Assembly: GCA_049694275.1 (NCBI GenBank)
Contig: JBAVQS010000239.1
Coordinates: forward strand, 1 to 12,352
Source: JBAVQS01 sp049694275
Lineage (GTDB): Bacteria > Chloroflexota > Anaerolineae > UBA4142 > SHND01
DNA length: 12,352 bases
Direction of reading: 5' to 3'
This document shows positions 1 through 6,669 of the stretch, piece after piece. Every line of letters begins with the position of its first letter. The stretch's first letter is position 1. The notes below the pieces were generated by a model that ran no database searches, was not told the origin of the DNA, and was given only the letters and a program-made list of their open reading frames with translations. A program made the position numbers and the translations under genes.

Positions 1-1
1 G

Positions 2-301
2 GTCAGCATAGAGACGCTGAGCGGCACGCCCACCCCGTCGTCGTCGTCTTTCTCTTTCGGCGATCAAATGACCCTGAATCCATTCGATGTTCGAATCAGG
101 CAGGTACAGGGCGGAAGCAAATACCGACTGGATTTCCAGACCAAAGATGGGAAGAGTCTCGGGGCGTGTACGTTGAACGTGCGCGGCGGCGACGACTATC
201 AATTCGTGACACTGCCCGAAAGGACGGTGGTCAATCGCGCAAACTCGCCGTCGCAAAGCGGGGCCGATTTTGTGGTCGATACGTCAAGTTTGTGCCGGTA
301 A
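2..301 (+). CDS. C-terminal part of a probable surface or secreted protein (5' end outside window)
   Basis: The reading frame is open from the first complete codon at position 2 to a TAA at 299-301, so this is the last ~99 residues of a gene that begins to the left. An internal ATG at 68 has no good ribosome binding site before it, and the codons upstream of it encode a Thr/Pro/Ser-rich stretch (SGTPTPSSSSFSFG) typical of a linker between exported domains. The C-terminal part is rich in short polar beta-like segments and has two cysteines (in GACTLN and in the terminal SSLCR) that could form a disulfide. I do not recognise the family. The next gene starts 14 nt downstream with its own strong ribosome binding site, so the two are probably co-transcribed. 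Extracellular location is inferred from composition only. Confidence 0.6.
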   Translation, partial: VSIETLSGTPTPSSSSFSFGDQMTLNPFDVRIRQVQGGSKYRLDFQTKDGKSLGACTLNVRGGDDYQFVTLPERTVVNRANSPSQSGADFVVDTSSLCR

Positions 302-315
302 GAAAGGGAGGATCC

Positions 316-840
316 ATGAATCGCCTCAATCTATTCCCATCCCGGGCATCGTCGGTCACGCGCATCGGTCGCGTGCACTGGCTGGGCATCATCGTTTTTC
401 TGTTTGCCCTGCAGGAAGCGGCAACCAGTTGCGGCGGACCGGTGATCACCGTCGAGAATAATACAAAGTTCCCCGTTCGCGTGGTGGTTACGAACGGAGG
501 CTCGAGCCAGACCCTTTCTCCGTCGCCCGGCGAGAGCTCTGCGGCGGATGCGACGGAAGGCACTTACACCGCGAGCGTCGTGCCGGATAAGGAGTGGATC
601 AACTATGCCAAGGATGTGCGAGCCTTTCTGAACAATCAACTCGCCCACTCGGACCAACTGACAGGTCCCCAGTTGCTCGACGTCGTCCAGCGCCTCAAGA
701 ACATTGCAGCACAAATGGCAGCCTATGAACAAGCAGGGAAGGGCGCCGGCTGTTCGGGTAACACCGTGTCGGCCGACCACGATGGACTGGTTCAAGTGAG
801 CGTCGGATCGGATGGCACACTAGTCGCCCAGTGCAAGTAG
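316..840 (+). CDS. small exported or membrane-anchored protein, possible lipoprotein, unknown function
   Basis: 174 codons. The ATG at 316 is preceded by AAAGGGAGG at 303-311, which fixes the start; the frame is open further upstream but overlaps the previous gene there. The N-terminus has Arg-rich residues up to R19 and then a hydrophobic stretch at about residues 22-32 (WLGIIVFLFAL) followed by AATSC with Cys at 39. This resembles a lipobox, but Ala at -3 is atypical, so an uncleaved N-terminal anchor is the alternative. The mature part begins with a beta-rich segment (ITVENNTKFPVRVVV), then a helical central part with many Gln and Ala (about 90-140), and ends with two cysteines (GCSGN and AQCK). 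No catalytic motif is visible and I do not recognise a family. It follows the upstream surface-protein gene by 14 nt and is likely a partner in the same operon. Confidence 0.7.
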   Translation: MNRLNLFPSRASSVTRIGRVHWLGIIVFLFALQEAATSCGGPVITVENNTKFPVRVVVTNGGSSQTLSPSPGESSAADATEGTYTASVVPDKEWINYAKDVRAFLNNQLAHSDQLTGPQLLDVVQRLKNIAAQMAAYEQAGKGAGCSGNTVSADHDGLVQVSVGSDGTLVAQCK

Positions 841-867
841 GGGCGAGACACGAGGTCATGGTCCCAT

Positions 868-895
868 TTGACATAGCACTATAGTTCCATATACT
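868..895 (+). promoter_or_regulatory. lexA promoter (TTGACA-N16-TATACT)
   Basis: A perfect -35 TTGACA lies at 868-873 and TATACT (5 of 6 to consensus) at 890-895 with a 16-bp spacer. Transcription would start near 902, leaving a leader of about 70 nt before the lexA ATG. The whole core promoter from the end of the -35 box onward lies inside the inverted repeat at 873-913, so a bound repressor would exclude RNA polymerase. Confidence 0.8.
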
Positions 896-913
896 ATAGA
901 ACTATAGTGCTAT
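873..913. promoter_or_regulatory. 15-bp perfect inverted repeat over the lexA promoter, probable LexA operator
   Basis: Left arm 873-887 (ATAGCACTATAGTTC) and right arm 899-913 are exact reverse complements, separated by 11 bp. Each arm contains the self-complementary octamer ACTATAGT (878-885 and 901-908), and the spacer has a 7/8 copy (893-900). CTATAG therefore occurs three times, at 879, 894 and 902. The position from -35 to just past the start site is typical of LexA autorepression. The sequence matches neither the Gram-positive CGAAC-N4-GTTCG box nor the E. coli CTGT-N8-ACAG box. A role as an RNA hairpin is less likely because no U-run follows. Confidence 0.75.
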
Positions 914-974
914 CCTTTGCGTGTGCGGCCTATTGCCGCGCGCCGGGCCTGAGGAGGATGAGGAGGATTTTGAA

Positions 975-1661
975 ATGGGACCTGAAGAACAGCTCACCGC
1001 TCGCGAGCGGCAGATTCTCGAGTTGCTCCTGGCGCTGGCGGGCAAGGGCGAGACCACGCCCTGCTATCGGGACATTGCGCTGGCGATCGGGGTCAGTTCC
1101 ACCAATACGGTGGACTATAATCTAAAAAAACTCGAGCGCAAGGGGCTGGTGACTCTGGGAAATGGCAAGGCGCGCAGCGTCCGCCTCGTCCGCAAAAATG
1201 TCGAGCCGCAGCTCTCCCTCGAAGTGCTGCGCATCCCGGTCGTCGGCAAGATTGTCGCCGGTTCGCCCATCCCCCTCCCGGATGCCGGCAACTCTGCTTA
1301 TGAAGCCGAGGGGGAGACCTTTTCCTTGCCGTGGTCGGCGCTTCCCTCCGGCGATTTCGGCCGGCTCTATGCCCTGCGCGTCAAGGGGGACTCGATGGTC
1401 GACGCGGGCATTCTGGATGGGGACACTGTCGTCATGAAACGGATTGACGACCCCGCGACCGAGATCAAGAACGGCGATATGGTTGCCGCGTGGATCAAGG
1501 ACAAGCAGATGACGACGCTCAAGCGCGTCTATTTCTCGCGCAAGGAGGTCGAGCTGCGCCCCGAGAATCCCCGCTACCAGACCATCCCCGTCAAGCTGAA
1601 AGACATCGAGATTCACGGTAAGGTGATCTATGTCGCGCGCCAGGTCAATCGCTGGGGGTGA
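975..1661 (+). CDS. lexA: LexA repressor (SOS response regulator, S24 self-cleaving protease fold)
   Basis: 228 codons. LexA represses DNA-damage genes and cleaves itself when RecA-ssDNA filaments form. The start is the ATG at 975, with AGGAGG at 961-966 (8-nt spacing); an in-frame GTG at 921 lies upstream but has no such site. Residues ~1-75 form the winged helix-turn-helix, with recognition helix around SSTNTVDYNLKKLERKG. The linker carries the Ala-Gly cleavage site A95-G96 (KIVAGSP). The catalytic Ser is S140 in KGDSMVDAGILDGD and the catalytic Lys is K183 in TTLKR. It is longer than E. coli LexA (202), mostly through extra residues between cleavage site and catalytic Ser and between Ser and Lys. 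The recognition helix departs from the common SSPSTVHRHL pattern, which fits the unusual operator upstream. It is monocistronic, followed by a terminator, and convergent with rho. Confidence 0.95.
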   Translation: MGPEEQLTARERQILELLLALAGKGETTPCYRDIALAIGVSSTNTVDYNLKKLERKGLVTLGNGKARSVRLVRKNVEPQLSLEVLRIPVVGKIVAGSPIPLPDAGNSAYEAEGETFSLPWSALPSGDFGRLYALRVKGDSMVDAGILDGDTVVMKRIDDPATEIKNGDMVAAWIKDKQMTTLKRVYFSRKEVELRPENPRYQTIPVKLKDIEIHGKVIYVARQVNRWG

Positions 1662-1686
1662 GCCCCTGCCCCGCTCTGGACAAGAG

Positions 1687-1730
1687 ACGGCCTGCTCCGG
1701 GAAATTGCCGGGGCAGGCCGTTTTTCCTTT
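1687..1730 (+). terminator. intrinsic terminator after lexA
   Basis: Arms 1687-1700 and 1708-1721 form a 14-bp GC-rich stem (one G-U pair) with a 7-nt loop, followed by TTTTTCCTTTT. It lies 25 nt after the lexA stop. On the minus strand the sequence after the hairpin is only TCTCTTGTCC, so it may act weakly for rho as well. Confidence 0.9.
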
Positions 1731-1751
1731 TCTCGAACGGTCCGGTTCGCC

Positions 1752-2828
1752 TCAACGCTGCAACAGATCCTGGTTGGTCGGGTACCGCTCCAGGAGCTTG
1801 AACAGTTGGAGGAGCGCGTCGCGCGTCGAATAGCCGGCCAGGTCGCGGCGGAGCGCGGTGAGCGAGACCATTTCCACCGGATCATATAACCGTTCCTCTT
1901 TACGCGTGCCGCTCTTGAGAATGTCGATCGCGGGAAAGAGGTGCGCCTGGGCGAGCGCGCGATCGAGTACGATCTCGCTGTTGCCGGTGCTCTTGAACTC
2001 TTCATAGATGAACTGGTCCATCCGCGAGCCAGTATCGATCAAGATCGTGGCGATGAGGGTCACCGATCCGCCGTGCTCGATATTGCGGGCCAGGCCGAAA
2101 AAGCGGCGGGGAATGTCCAGCGCCGCGGCGTCCAGCCCGCCGGAAAGGGTACGCCCGGCGCCGGCGCCTTTGAGGTTATAGGTGCGCGCCATCCGCGTGA
2201 GGCTGTCGAGCAGGACCACGACGTCGTTGCCGCATTCGAGCTCGACCCGGATGTGCGCGAGCATGAGCTCGGCCAGAGCCGTATGTTCGGCGGGGCTTGC
2301 ATCGCTAGAGCTCGCCATCACCTCCGCCGAGACCGTGCGCCGAAAATAGGTCATTTCTTCCGGGCGCTCGTCGATTAACAGGACCACAATGCGGGCATCC
2401 GGCTCCCCCTGCCGAATGGCCCGTGCGATCTGTTCGAGCACCGTGGTCTTACCCGCTTTGGGCGGGGCGACAATCAGGCCGCGCGTGCCCCGGCCAATGG
2501 GCGCGATCAGATCGACGGCGCGCATGGCTATATCGCCGCTCGCGCCCAGGTTAAAACGATCATGCGGGTCGATCGCGACGAGATCGGCGAACGGAGTGCG
2601 GTCTCGATATTTTTCGGGCGACACGCCGCAGATCGTATCCACGCCGGTGAGTTCGAGCCCCTGTCGCCCCTTGACCGCCGGTCCGGCGACCGTGGCGCCC
2701 TGCACCAGTCCATACTCATTGACCAGTTGCCTGGGAACGAGAACCTGGCCGGCCGAGGGCTGGACCAGGTTGACCAGCATGGCCACGTTCTTGCCCATTT
2801 TCAATATTCCACTTGCGATGTCTGCCAT
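1752..2828 (-). CDS. rho: transcription termination factor Rho, short form lacking the RNP1 aromatic motif
   Basis: About 358 residues versus 419 in E. coli. Rho is a hexameric RNA-dependent ATPase that terminates transcription. The ATPase half is complete: P-loop GLIVAPPKAGKTT, catalytic Glu region LLIDERPEEMTYF, Walker B VVVLLDSLTRMAR, Q-loop GRTLSGGLDAAAL, R-loop IDTGSRMDQFIYEEFKSTGN and the arginine-finger region SGTRKEE. The N-terminal helical domain is absent, and the cold-shock-like domain begins almost at residue 6. Where other Rhos have GFGFLR or YAFVR (RNP1, primary RNA site), this one has VAMLVN. I chose the ATG at 2828 because AGGA precedes it by 5 nt; the ATGs at 2834 and 2852 are alternatives. 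It follows the cytochrome gene by 10 nt and shares its transcript. It could be a specialised paralogue rather than the housekeeping Rho. Confidence 0.9.
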   Translation of the reverse strand: MADIASGILKMGKNVAMLVNLVQPSAGQVLVPRQLVNEYGLVQGATVAGPAVKGRQGLELTGVDTICGVSPEKYRDRTPFADLVAIDPHDRFNLGASGDIAMRAVDLIAPIGRGTRGLIVAPPKAGKTTVLEQIARAIRQGEPDARIVVLLIDERPEEMTYFRRTVSAEVMASSSDASPAEHTALAELMLAHIRVELECGNDVVVLLDSLTRMARTYNLKGAGAGRTLSGGLDAAALDIPRRFFGLARNIEHGGSVTLIATILIDTGSRMDQFIYEEFKSTGNSEIVLDRALAQAHLFPAIDILKSGTRKEERLYDPVEMVSLTALRRDLAGYSTRDALLQLFKLLERYPTNQDLLQR

Positions 2829-2838
2829 AATCATCCTA

Positions 2839-3741
2839 TCACTTTTCTCCATATTCTTTAGGGAACAAGGTCTGCAAGTAAGCCCAGACGGCGCGCAGTT
2901 CATCATCGGTCATGTTGCGATAAAAGCGGTACGGCATTGCACTGCTCAAATGATACCCACGCGGATCGATCCCCGTCCGCACGGTCGCGATAAAATCCGC
3001 TTCGGTCCAACCCGCAACAATCCCCCTGGGCGTCAGGTTTGGAGCGCTCGGGGTGTTCGCCGGAGCGCCGAGGATGGGGCCGCCGGAGAGCGCCGGGCCA
3101 TGGCAGGCGCGGCAATTGGAAATGGAGACAATGTAATTGCCATAGTCGGCGGTGACCCCTTGCGGCGGCGCCGGGGGCCGCGTGCTGTGATCGATCAGTT
3201 CGGCGGCCGGCGCGGAGAGTTGCCCATTCAAGAGGCCAAAGCGCGCTAGGGCCAGGTTGCGCGGCGGAACGACATTGTCAACCGGCGGGAGCATTCTCAG
3301 ATAGGCGATGAGGCTCCCCAGGTCCTCGTCACTCAGGAAATAGAATGCCTGCGATGGCATGCTGATCACCGACCGCCCATTCGGAGCGACGCCGTGCCGC
3401 ATCACACGAATCCAATCCGCATCGCCGAATGTTGCGCCCACGCCGCCGCGCCCGCGGGTGAGATTGGCCGAGTACAACTGCCCGAGGACTGGATCGTCGA
3501 GTTGCGCCTTGCCCGCGAAATTATCGCCGTGACAATCCTGGCAATGGCCCATAGCCTCGACCAGGTGCTTGCCTCTTGCCACAGACTCGGCGTCGGTTTT
3601 GATAACGATATCGTCTTTCGGAACGGCATAGGTGCGGTCGATGCGTATTCCCATCGCGAGGTATAGCCCCCCGACGACCAGAACCGCCAGCCCGACCAGC
3701 CCGACCAGCCCATAGCCGATCCATTTGAGGATTTTCCGCAT
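2839..3741 (-). CDS. membrane-anchored diheme cytochrome c
   Basis: 300 residues. An N-terminal transmembrane helix (about residues 8-30, after MRKILKW) anchors the protein with its heme part outside the cytoplasmic membrane. There are two c-type heme domains, with CQDCH at 67-71 and CRACH at 210-214. Candidate distal Met ligands are M128 (ISMPS) and M269 (SAMPYR), each about 55-60 residues after its heme motif, as in mono-heme class I domains. It probably passes electrons between a dehydrogenase or quinol complex and a terminal acceptor, but no partner enzyme is in the window. The ATG at 3741 has AGGA 5 nt upstream; the ATG at 3747 is adjacent but would have the AGG directly against it. Its stop codon is 10 nt before the rho start, so the two form an operon. 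Similar diheme proteins occur as subunits of alcohol and aldehyde dehydrogenases. Confidence 0.9.
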   Translation of the reverse strand: MRKILKWIGYGLVGLVGLAVLVVGGLYLAMGIRIDRTYAVPKDDIVIKTDAESVARGKHLVEAMGHCQDCHGDNFAGKAQLDDPVLGQLYSANLTRGRGGVGATFGDADWIRVMRHGVAPNGRSVISMPSQAFYFLSDEDLGSLIAYLRMLPPVDNVVPPRNLALARFGLLNGQLSAPAAELIDHSTRPPAPPQGVTADYGNYIVSISNCRACHGPALSGGPILGAPANTPSAPNLTPRGIVAGWTEADFIATVRTGIDPRGYHLSSAMPYRFYRNMTDDELRAVWAYLQTLFPKEYGEK

Positions 3742-3784
3742 AGTCATCCTGCTTCTATATTTCCGCCAGGGAGGAGATGCTGAT

Positions 3785-3813
3785 ATTATCGCGCCCCTTT
3801 CCGCGTTTGTCTA
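3785..3813 (-). promoter_or_regulatory. promoter of the cytochrome c-rho operon
   Basis: On the minus strand, TAGACA (3813-3808) and GATAAT (3790-3785) are separated by exactly 17 bp, with matches of 5/6 each to the sigma-70 consensus. The start site would fall near 3778, giving a leader of about 35 nt before the ATG at 3741. It is back to back with the promoter at 3827-3854. Confidence 0.65.
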
Positions 3814-3826
3814 TTGACTCGAAAAC

Positions 3827-3854
3827 TTGACAGCGCCAATGAATGAATTACACT
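3827..3854 (+). promoter_or_regulatory. promoter of the SPFH gene (TTGACA-N16-TACACT)
   Basis: A perfect -35 TTGACA at 3827-3832 is followed after 16 bp by TACACT (4/6) at 3849-3854. The start site would be near 3861, about 35 nt before the ATG at 3896. The -35 box lies only 13 bp from the -35 box of the divergent cytochrome promoter, so the two could share a regulator. Confidence 0.65.
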
Positions 3855-3895
3855 TGTGAAATCCAACCCGGTGCGATCAGAAAGGATAGCGGATC

Positions 3896-5083
3896 ATGAA
3901 CAGCCAGGATGTCAAGCTCAGCAGCGACGTTGAACTGACGAGCAGTTCCCCGAACGACGCGCGTCTTGGAAAAGGCTGGGGATACATTGCTGCCTATCCG
4001 CACGAGTATTTGATTCATTTTCGGGACGGCAAGCTGAGCAGCAAAACCAGCGGCCAGGGGGCGCGGTGCTTTAAATGGCCCAGCGATACCGTTTTCATCA
4101 TCCCGACGAGCCTCAAAGAGATTGTCTTTCAGGCCAACCAATTGTCCGCCGATAATGTCGACGTGCGAATTCGGGGGATTGCCGTTTATCGCATCCGAAA
4201 TCCCATGCAGATTTATACGCTGCTCAATTTCTCCAATCGCCAGCAGGCCGAGGAAAAGCTGGCCCGGATGATTGGCGATTTGTGTCGTTCGACCGCCAAG
4301 TGGCTGGTGGCGAACATGAATGTGGAAGAGTGCCTGCGCAAACGCAAGGAGGATATCGCCGAGGCGTTAAAGCGCGAGGTCTCGCTGGTCGTGGCAGACG
4401 CCGAGCGGGGTTGGGGCGTCGAGGTTGTCACGGTCGACATCCAAGACGTATACATTCAGGACAGCGAAATATTTGCGGCGATGCAGGTACTGTTCAAAAC
4501 GGAAAAACTACGGGAGTCTGCGCTCAGTCGCCTCAAGATGGACAAGGACCTGGAGATTCGGAAATTCGAACAGGCACGCGAGCTTTCCGAATACCGGAAG
4601 AACAACGAGCTCGAGAATGCACGAATCGAAGCGGAGATCAAAACTGAAAAGATCCGGCTGAGCCAGGAGAGCGATGAAAAGCAATTTGTGCTGGATCGCT
4701 CGCGGGTCGAACAAACCGAGCGGATGAGCAAGTTCAAGCTGGAACAGGAATTGGAACGGGAGCGGCAAAAGATTCTGCTCCACACACAGGAAAAGCAGGC
4801 CGAACTGGAAGCAACCAAACTCGCCCACCAAATCGAGTTAGACGCGCTCCGGCAGCGGGCGGAGGTCGAGAACAGCGCGACGCCGCTCAGTTTGGAAAAG
4901 AATTTTATTGAAACGGCCTTGCCGGTCATTGCGGAAGCCCTTGCCAAGAGCATGAGCAACTCTCACTTTAATATCATCCAGGGCGGCGATGGCGGCACGC
5001 CCTTTAAATTCATGCTGACGGAACTGGTCAATATTCTGAGAGACCGCATCGACCACCTGGAGCCACCCCGGGCGTCGTCCTGA
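3896..5083 (+). CDS. soluble SPFH/band-7 domain protein with long coiled coil (flotillin-like)
   Basis: 395 residues. The start is supported by AAAGGA at 3881-3886, 9 nt before the ATG. Residues about 27-210 resemble an SPFH domain: beta-rich start (WGYIAAYPHEYLIHF), a central segment with VDVRIRGIAVYRI, and the amphipathic stretch ending in WGVEVVTVDIQDVYI. Residues about 205-330 are strongly heptad-like, rich in Glu, Lys, Arg and Gln, as in the flotillin coiled coil. The C-terminal ~60 residues carry a Gly-rich turn (IIQGGDGGTPF) and a final helix. Bacterial SPFH proteins oligomerise into rings or scaffolds that organise membrane proteins. No signal peptide, transmembrane helix or hydrophobic hairpin is visible, which is unusual for flotillins and suggests a cytoplasmic or peripheral protein. 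It is monocistronic, between its own promoter and a terminator. Confidence 0.85.
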   Translation: MNSQDVKLSSDVELTSSSPNDARLGKGWGYIAAYPHEYLIHFRDGKLSSKTSGQGARCFKWPSDTVFIIPTSLKEIVFQANQLSADNVDVRIRGIAVYRIRNPMQIYTLLNFSNRQQAEEKLARMIGDLCRSTAKWLVANMNVEECLRKRKEDIAEALKREVSLVVADAERGWGVEVVTVDIQDVYIQDSEIFAAMQVLFKTEKLRESALSRLKMDKDLEIRKFEQARELSEYRKNNELENARIEAEIKTEKIRLSQESDEKQFVLDRSRVEQTERMSKFKLEQELERERQKILLHTQEKQAELEATKLAHQIELDALRQRAEVENSATPLSLEKNFIETALPVIAEALAKSMSNSHFNIIQGGDGGTPFKFMLTELVNILRDRIDHLEPPRASS

Positions 5084-5108
5084 GCGGTCGCCGATCGCTC
5101 GAACCCAA

Positions 5109-5155
5109 AGAGGCCGCAGGAGGTATAGAACCTCCTGCGGCCTCTCTTGGTTTTG
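5109..5155. terminator. strong hairpin terminator between convergent SPFH and amidase genes
   Basis: Arms 5109-5124 and 5130-5145 are perfectly complementary (16 bp) around a 5-nt loop. On the plus strand CTTGGTTTTG follows, on the minus strand CTTTGGGTT. The stem can be extended past a bulge using AACCC and GGTT flanks. The U-tracts are short, but the position between two converging stop codons fits a shared bidirectional terminator. Confidence 0.8.
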
Positions 5156-5159
5156 CCGG

Positions 5160-6659
5160 TTATGCGCTAATAGCCGTCGGCCGGCGCTCAGCCCAGGGCT
5201 GGGCTCGTTCGAGTTGCCCCGCCAGGCGAAACAGCGTCGCCTCATCGCCAAACCGTCCGACAAAATGCATCCCCACCGGCAGCCCCTCCTTGTTCCAGTA
5301 CAGGGGCACCGACATGGCCGGCTGGCCGGTCACGTTAAATACCGGCGTGTAGGGAATGAACTCGAACACCTTGGAGGCCAATTGCTTGACGATGCCGAGC
5401 GCGTGCAGCAGTGCGCCTGCATTGAGCACATTGACCACCTTCATCAAACTGATTTCCGCGGGTGTGGGCTGCAGCGTTCCTGTTTTGACGGGCGGGGCGG
5501 AGAGCGTCGGCGTCAGCAGAACGTCATAGCGCTCCATAAAGCGGCCGACATCCCGCGACGCGGCCTGGAGCAGCCGAACCGCGTTGGCATATTCCGATGC
5601 CCCGATCGCCTTGCCCACCAGTCCGAGCGTATAGGTGCTCGGCTCGAAATAGGCCGGCGAGGGCTTGACCCCGGCCGTCTGGCAGACCCACTCGATATCG
5701 GCGCGCGTCTCGGCCATGAGGACGGTCAAAAAGGCAAATGAAAAAGCCTCCCCATCGATCTTGGGAGTATCCTGGACAATCTCATGTCCGAGTCCATGTA
5801 ACAACTTGACCGTCTCCTCGACACCCTTGACGCAGTCGTCGCTCACCTGCTTGCCCATCAGCGGTTCGATACTGACCGCAATGCGCAGCTTGCCCGGCTC
5901 GGTCGTCACCTCCTGGAGATAGGGGCGCGCGGGCGGCGGCGCAACATACGGCGCGCCCACCTCAGTGCCCTGCGTCGCATCCAGCATCGCCGCGCTATCG
6001 CGCACAGAGCGCGTCAGCACATGCTCGATCGCCAGCCCATTCCAGGCCTCGCTGATATCCGGCCCCAGCGGCGTGCGCGCCCGCGTCGGCTTGAGGCCGA
6101 ATATGCCGCAGCACGAGGCGGGAATGCGAATCGAGCCGCCGCCGTCGCCGCCACCCGCGAGCGGAACCATCCGCGACGCGACCGCCGCCGCCGACCCGCC
6201 GCTCGACCCGCCTGTCGTGCGCGTCAGGTCCCAGGGATTGTGCGTCGGGTTGTGCACCTCGGGCTCAGTATAGGGCGTAATCCCGAATTCAGGAGTGTTG
6301 GTCTTGCCCAGGATGACGACGCCGGCCGCCTTCCAGCGGCGCACCAGTTCGCTGTCATGGGGCATCGGAATGTTTTTCATCAAGCGCGTCCCACTGCTCG
6401 TCGGCACGCCCTCGTGCATCGACATCAAGTCCTTGAGCAAAAAGGGGACCCCCTTGAAAGGTCCATCCGGCAGTCCCGCCTGCACTGCCGCCCGCGCCAG
6501 GTCGTACATTTTATAGATGACCGCATTCAATTGCGGATTGCACGCTTCGATGCATTGGATCGCTGTTTCGAGCAGTTCGGCCGGCGTGACCTGTCCGGTG
6601 CGCACCAGCTCGGCCAGCCCCAATCCATCATACTTGCTGTATTCTGAAAACCCGCTCAT
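5160..6659 (-). CDS. amidase signature family hydrolase, similar to 6-aminohexanoate-cyclic-dimer hydrolase (NylA)
   Basis: 499 residues, close to NylA length (~493). The enzyme hydrolyses amide bonds with a Ser-cisSer-Lys triad. All three residues are visible with family spacing: K76 in FLLKDL, cis-Ser S152 in GGSSGGS, and nucleophile S176 in GGGSIRIPAS. From memory of NylA (K72, S150, S174), the N-terminal block (NPQLNAVI, GPFKGVPFLLKDL) and the C-terminal PVFNVTGQPAMSVPL and QPWAERRP blocks look alike. The true substrate is unknown; members act on cyclic or linear amides, acyl-amides and peptides. There is no signal peptide, so it is cytoplasmic, and there is no GatB/GatC context, which argues against GatA. 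AGGAGG at 6670-6665, five nt before the ATG, overlaps the stop codon of the upstream HAD gene, so the two are translationally linked. Confidence 0.9.
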   Translation of the reverse strand: MSGFSEYSKYDGLGLAELVRTGQVTPAELLETAIQCIEACNPQLNAVIYKMYDLARAAVQAGLPDGPFKGVPFLLKDLMSMHEGVPTSSGTRLMKNIPMPHDSELVRRWKAAGVVILGKTNTPEFGITPYTEPEVHNPTHNPWDLTRTTGGSSGGSAAAVASRMVPLAGGGDGGGSIRIPASCCGIFGLKPTRARTPLGPDISEAWNGLAIEHVLTRSVRDSAAMLDATQGTEVGAPYVAPPPARPYLQEVTTEPGKLRIAVSIEPLMGKQVSDDCVKGVEETVKLLHGLGHEIVQDTPKIDGEAFSFAFLTVLMAETRADIEWVCQTAGVKPSPAYFEPSTYTLGLVGKAIGASEYANAVRLLQAASRDVGRFMERYDVLLTPTLSAPPVKTGTLQPTPAEISLMKVVNVLNAGALLHALGIVKQLASKVFEFIPYTPVFNVTGQPAMSVPLYWNKEGLPVGMHFVGRFGDEATLFRLAGQLERAQPWAERRPTAISA

Positions 6660-6669
6660 CTTGTCCTCC

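Noticed and set aside
873..913. Inverted repeat as terminator of the upstream exported-protein operon
   Set aside because: AT-rich stem with no U-run after it, and it coincides exactly with the lexA promoter.
921..974. GTG at 921 as the lexA start
   Set aside because: It would add 18 acidic residues without homology and lacks a ribosome binding site, whereas ATG 975 has AGGAGG at ideal spacing.
1734..1749. CGAAC-N6-GTTCG resembling a Gram-positive SOS box
   Set aside because: The spacer is 6 bp instead of 4, and the site lies downstream of both lexA and rho rather than in a promoter.
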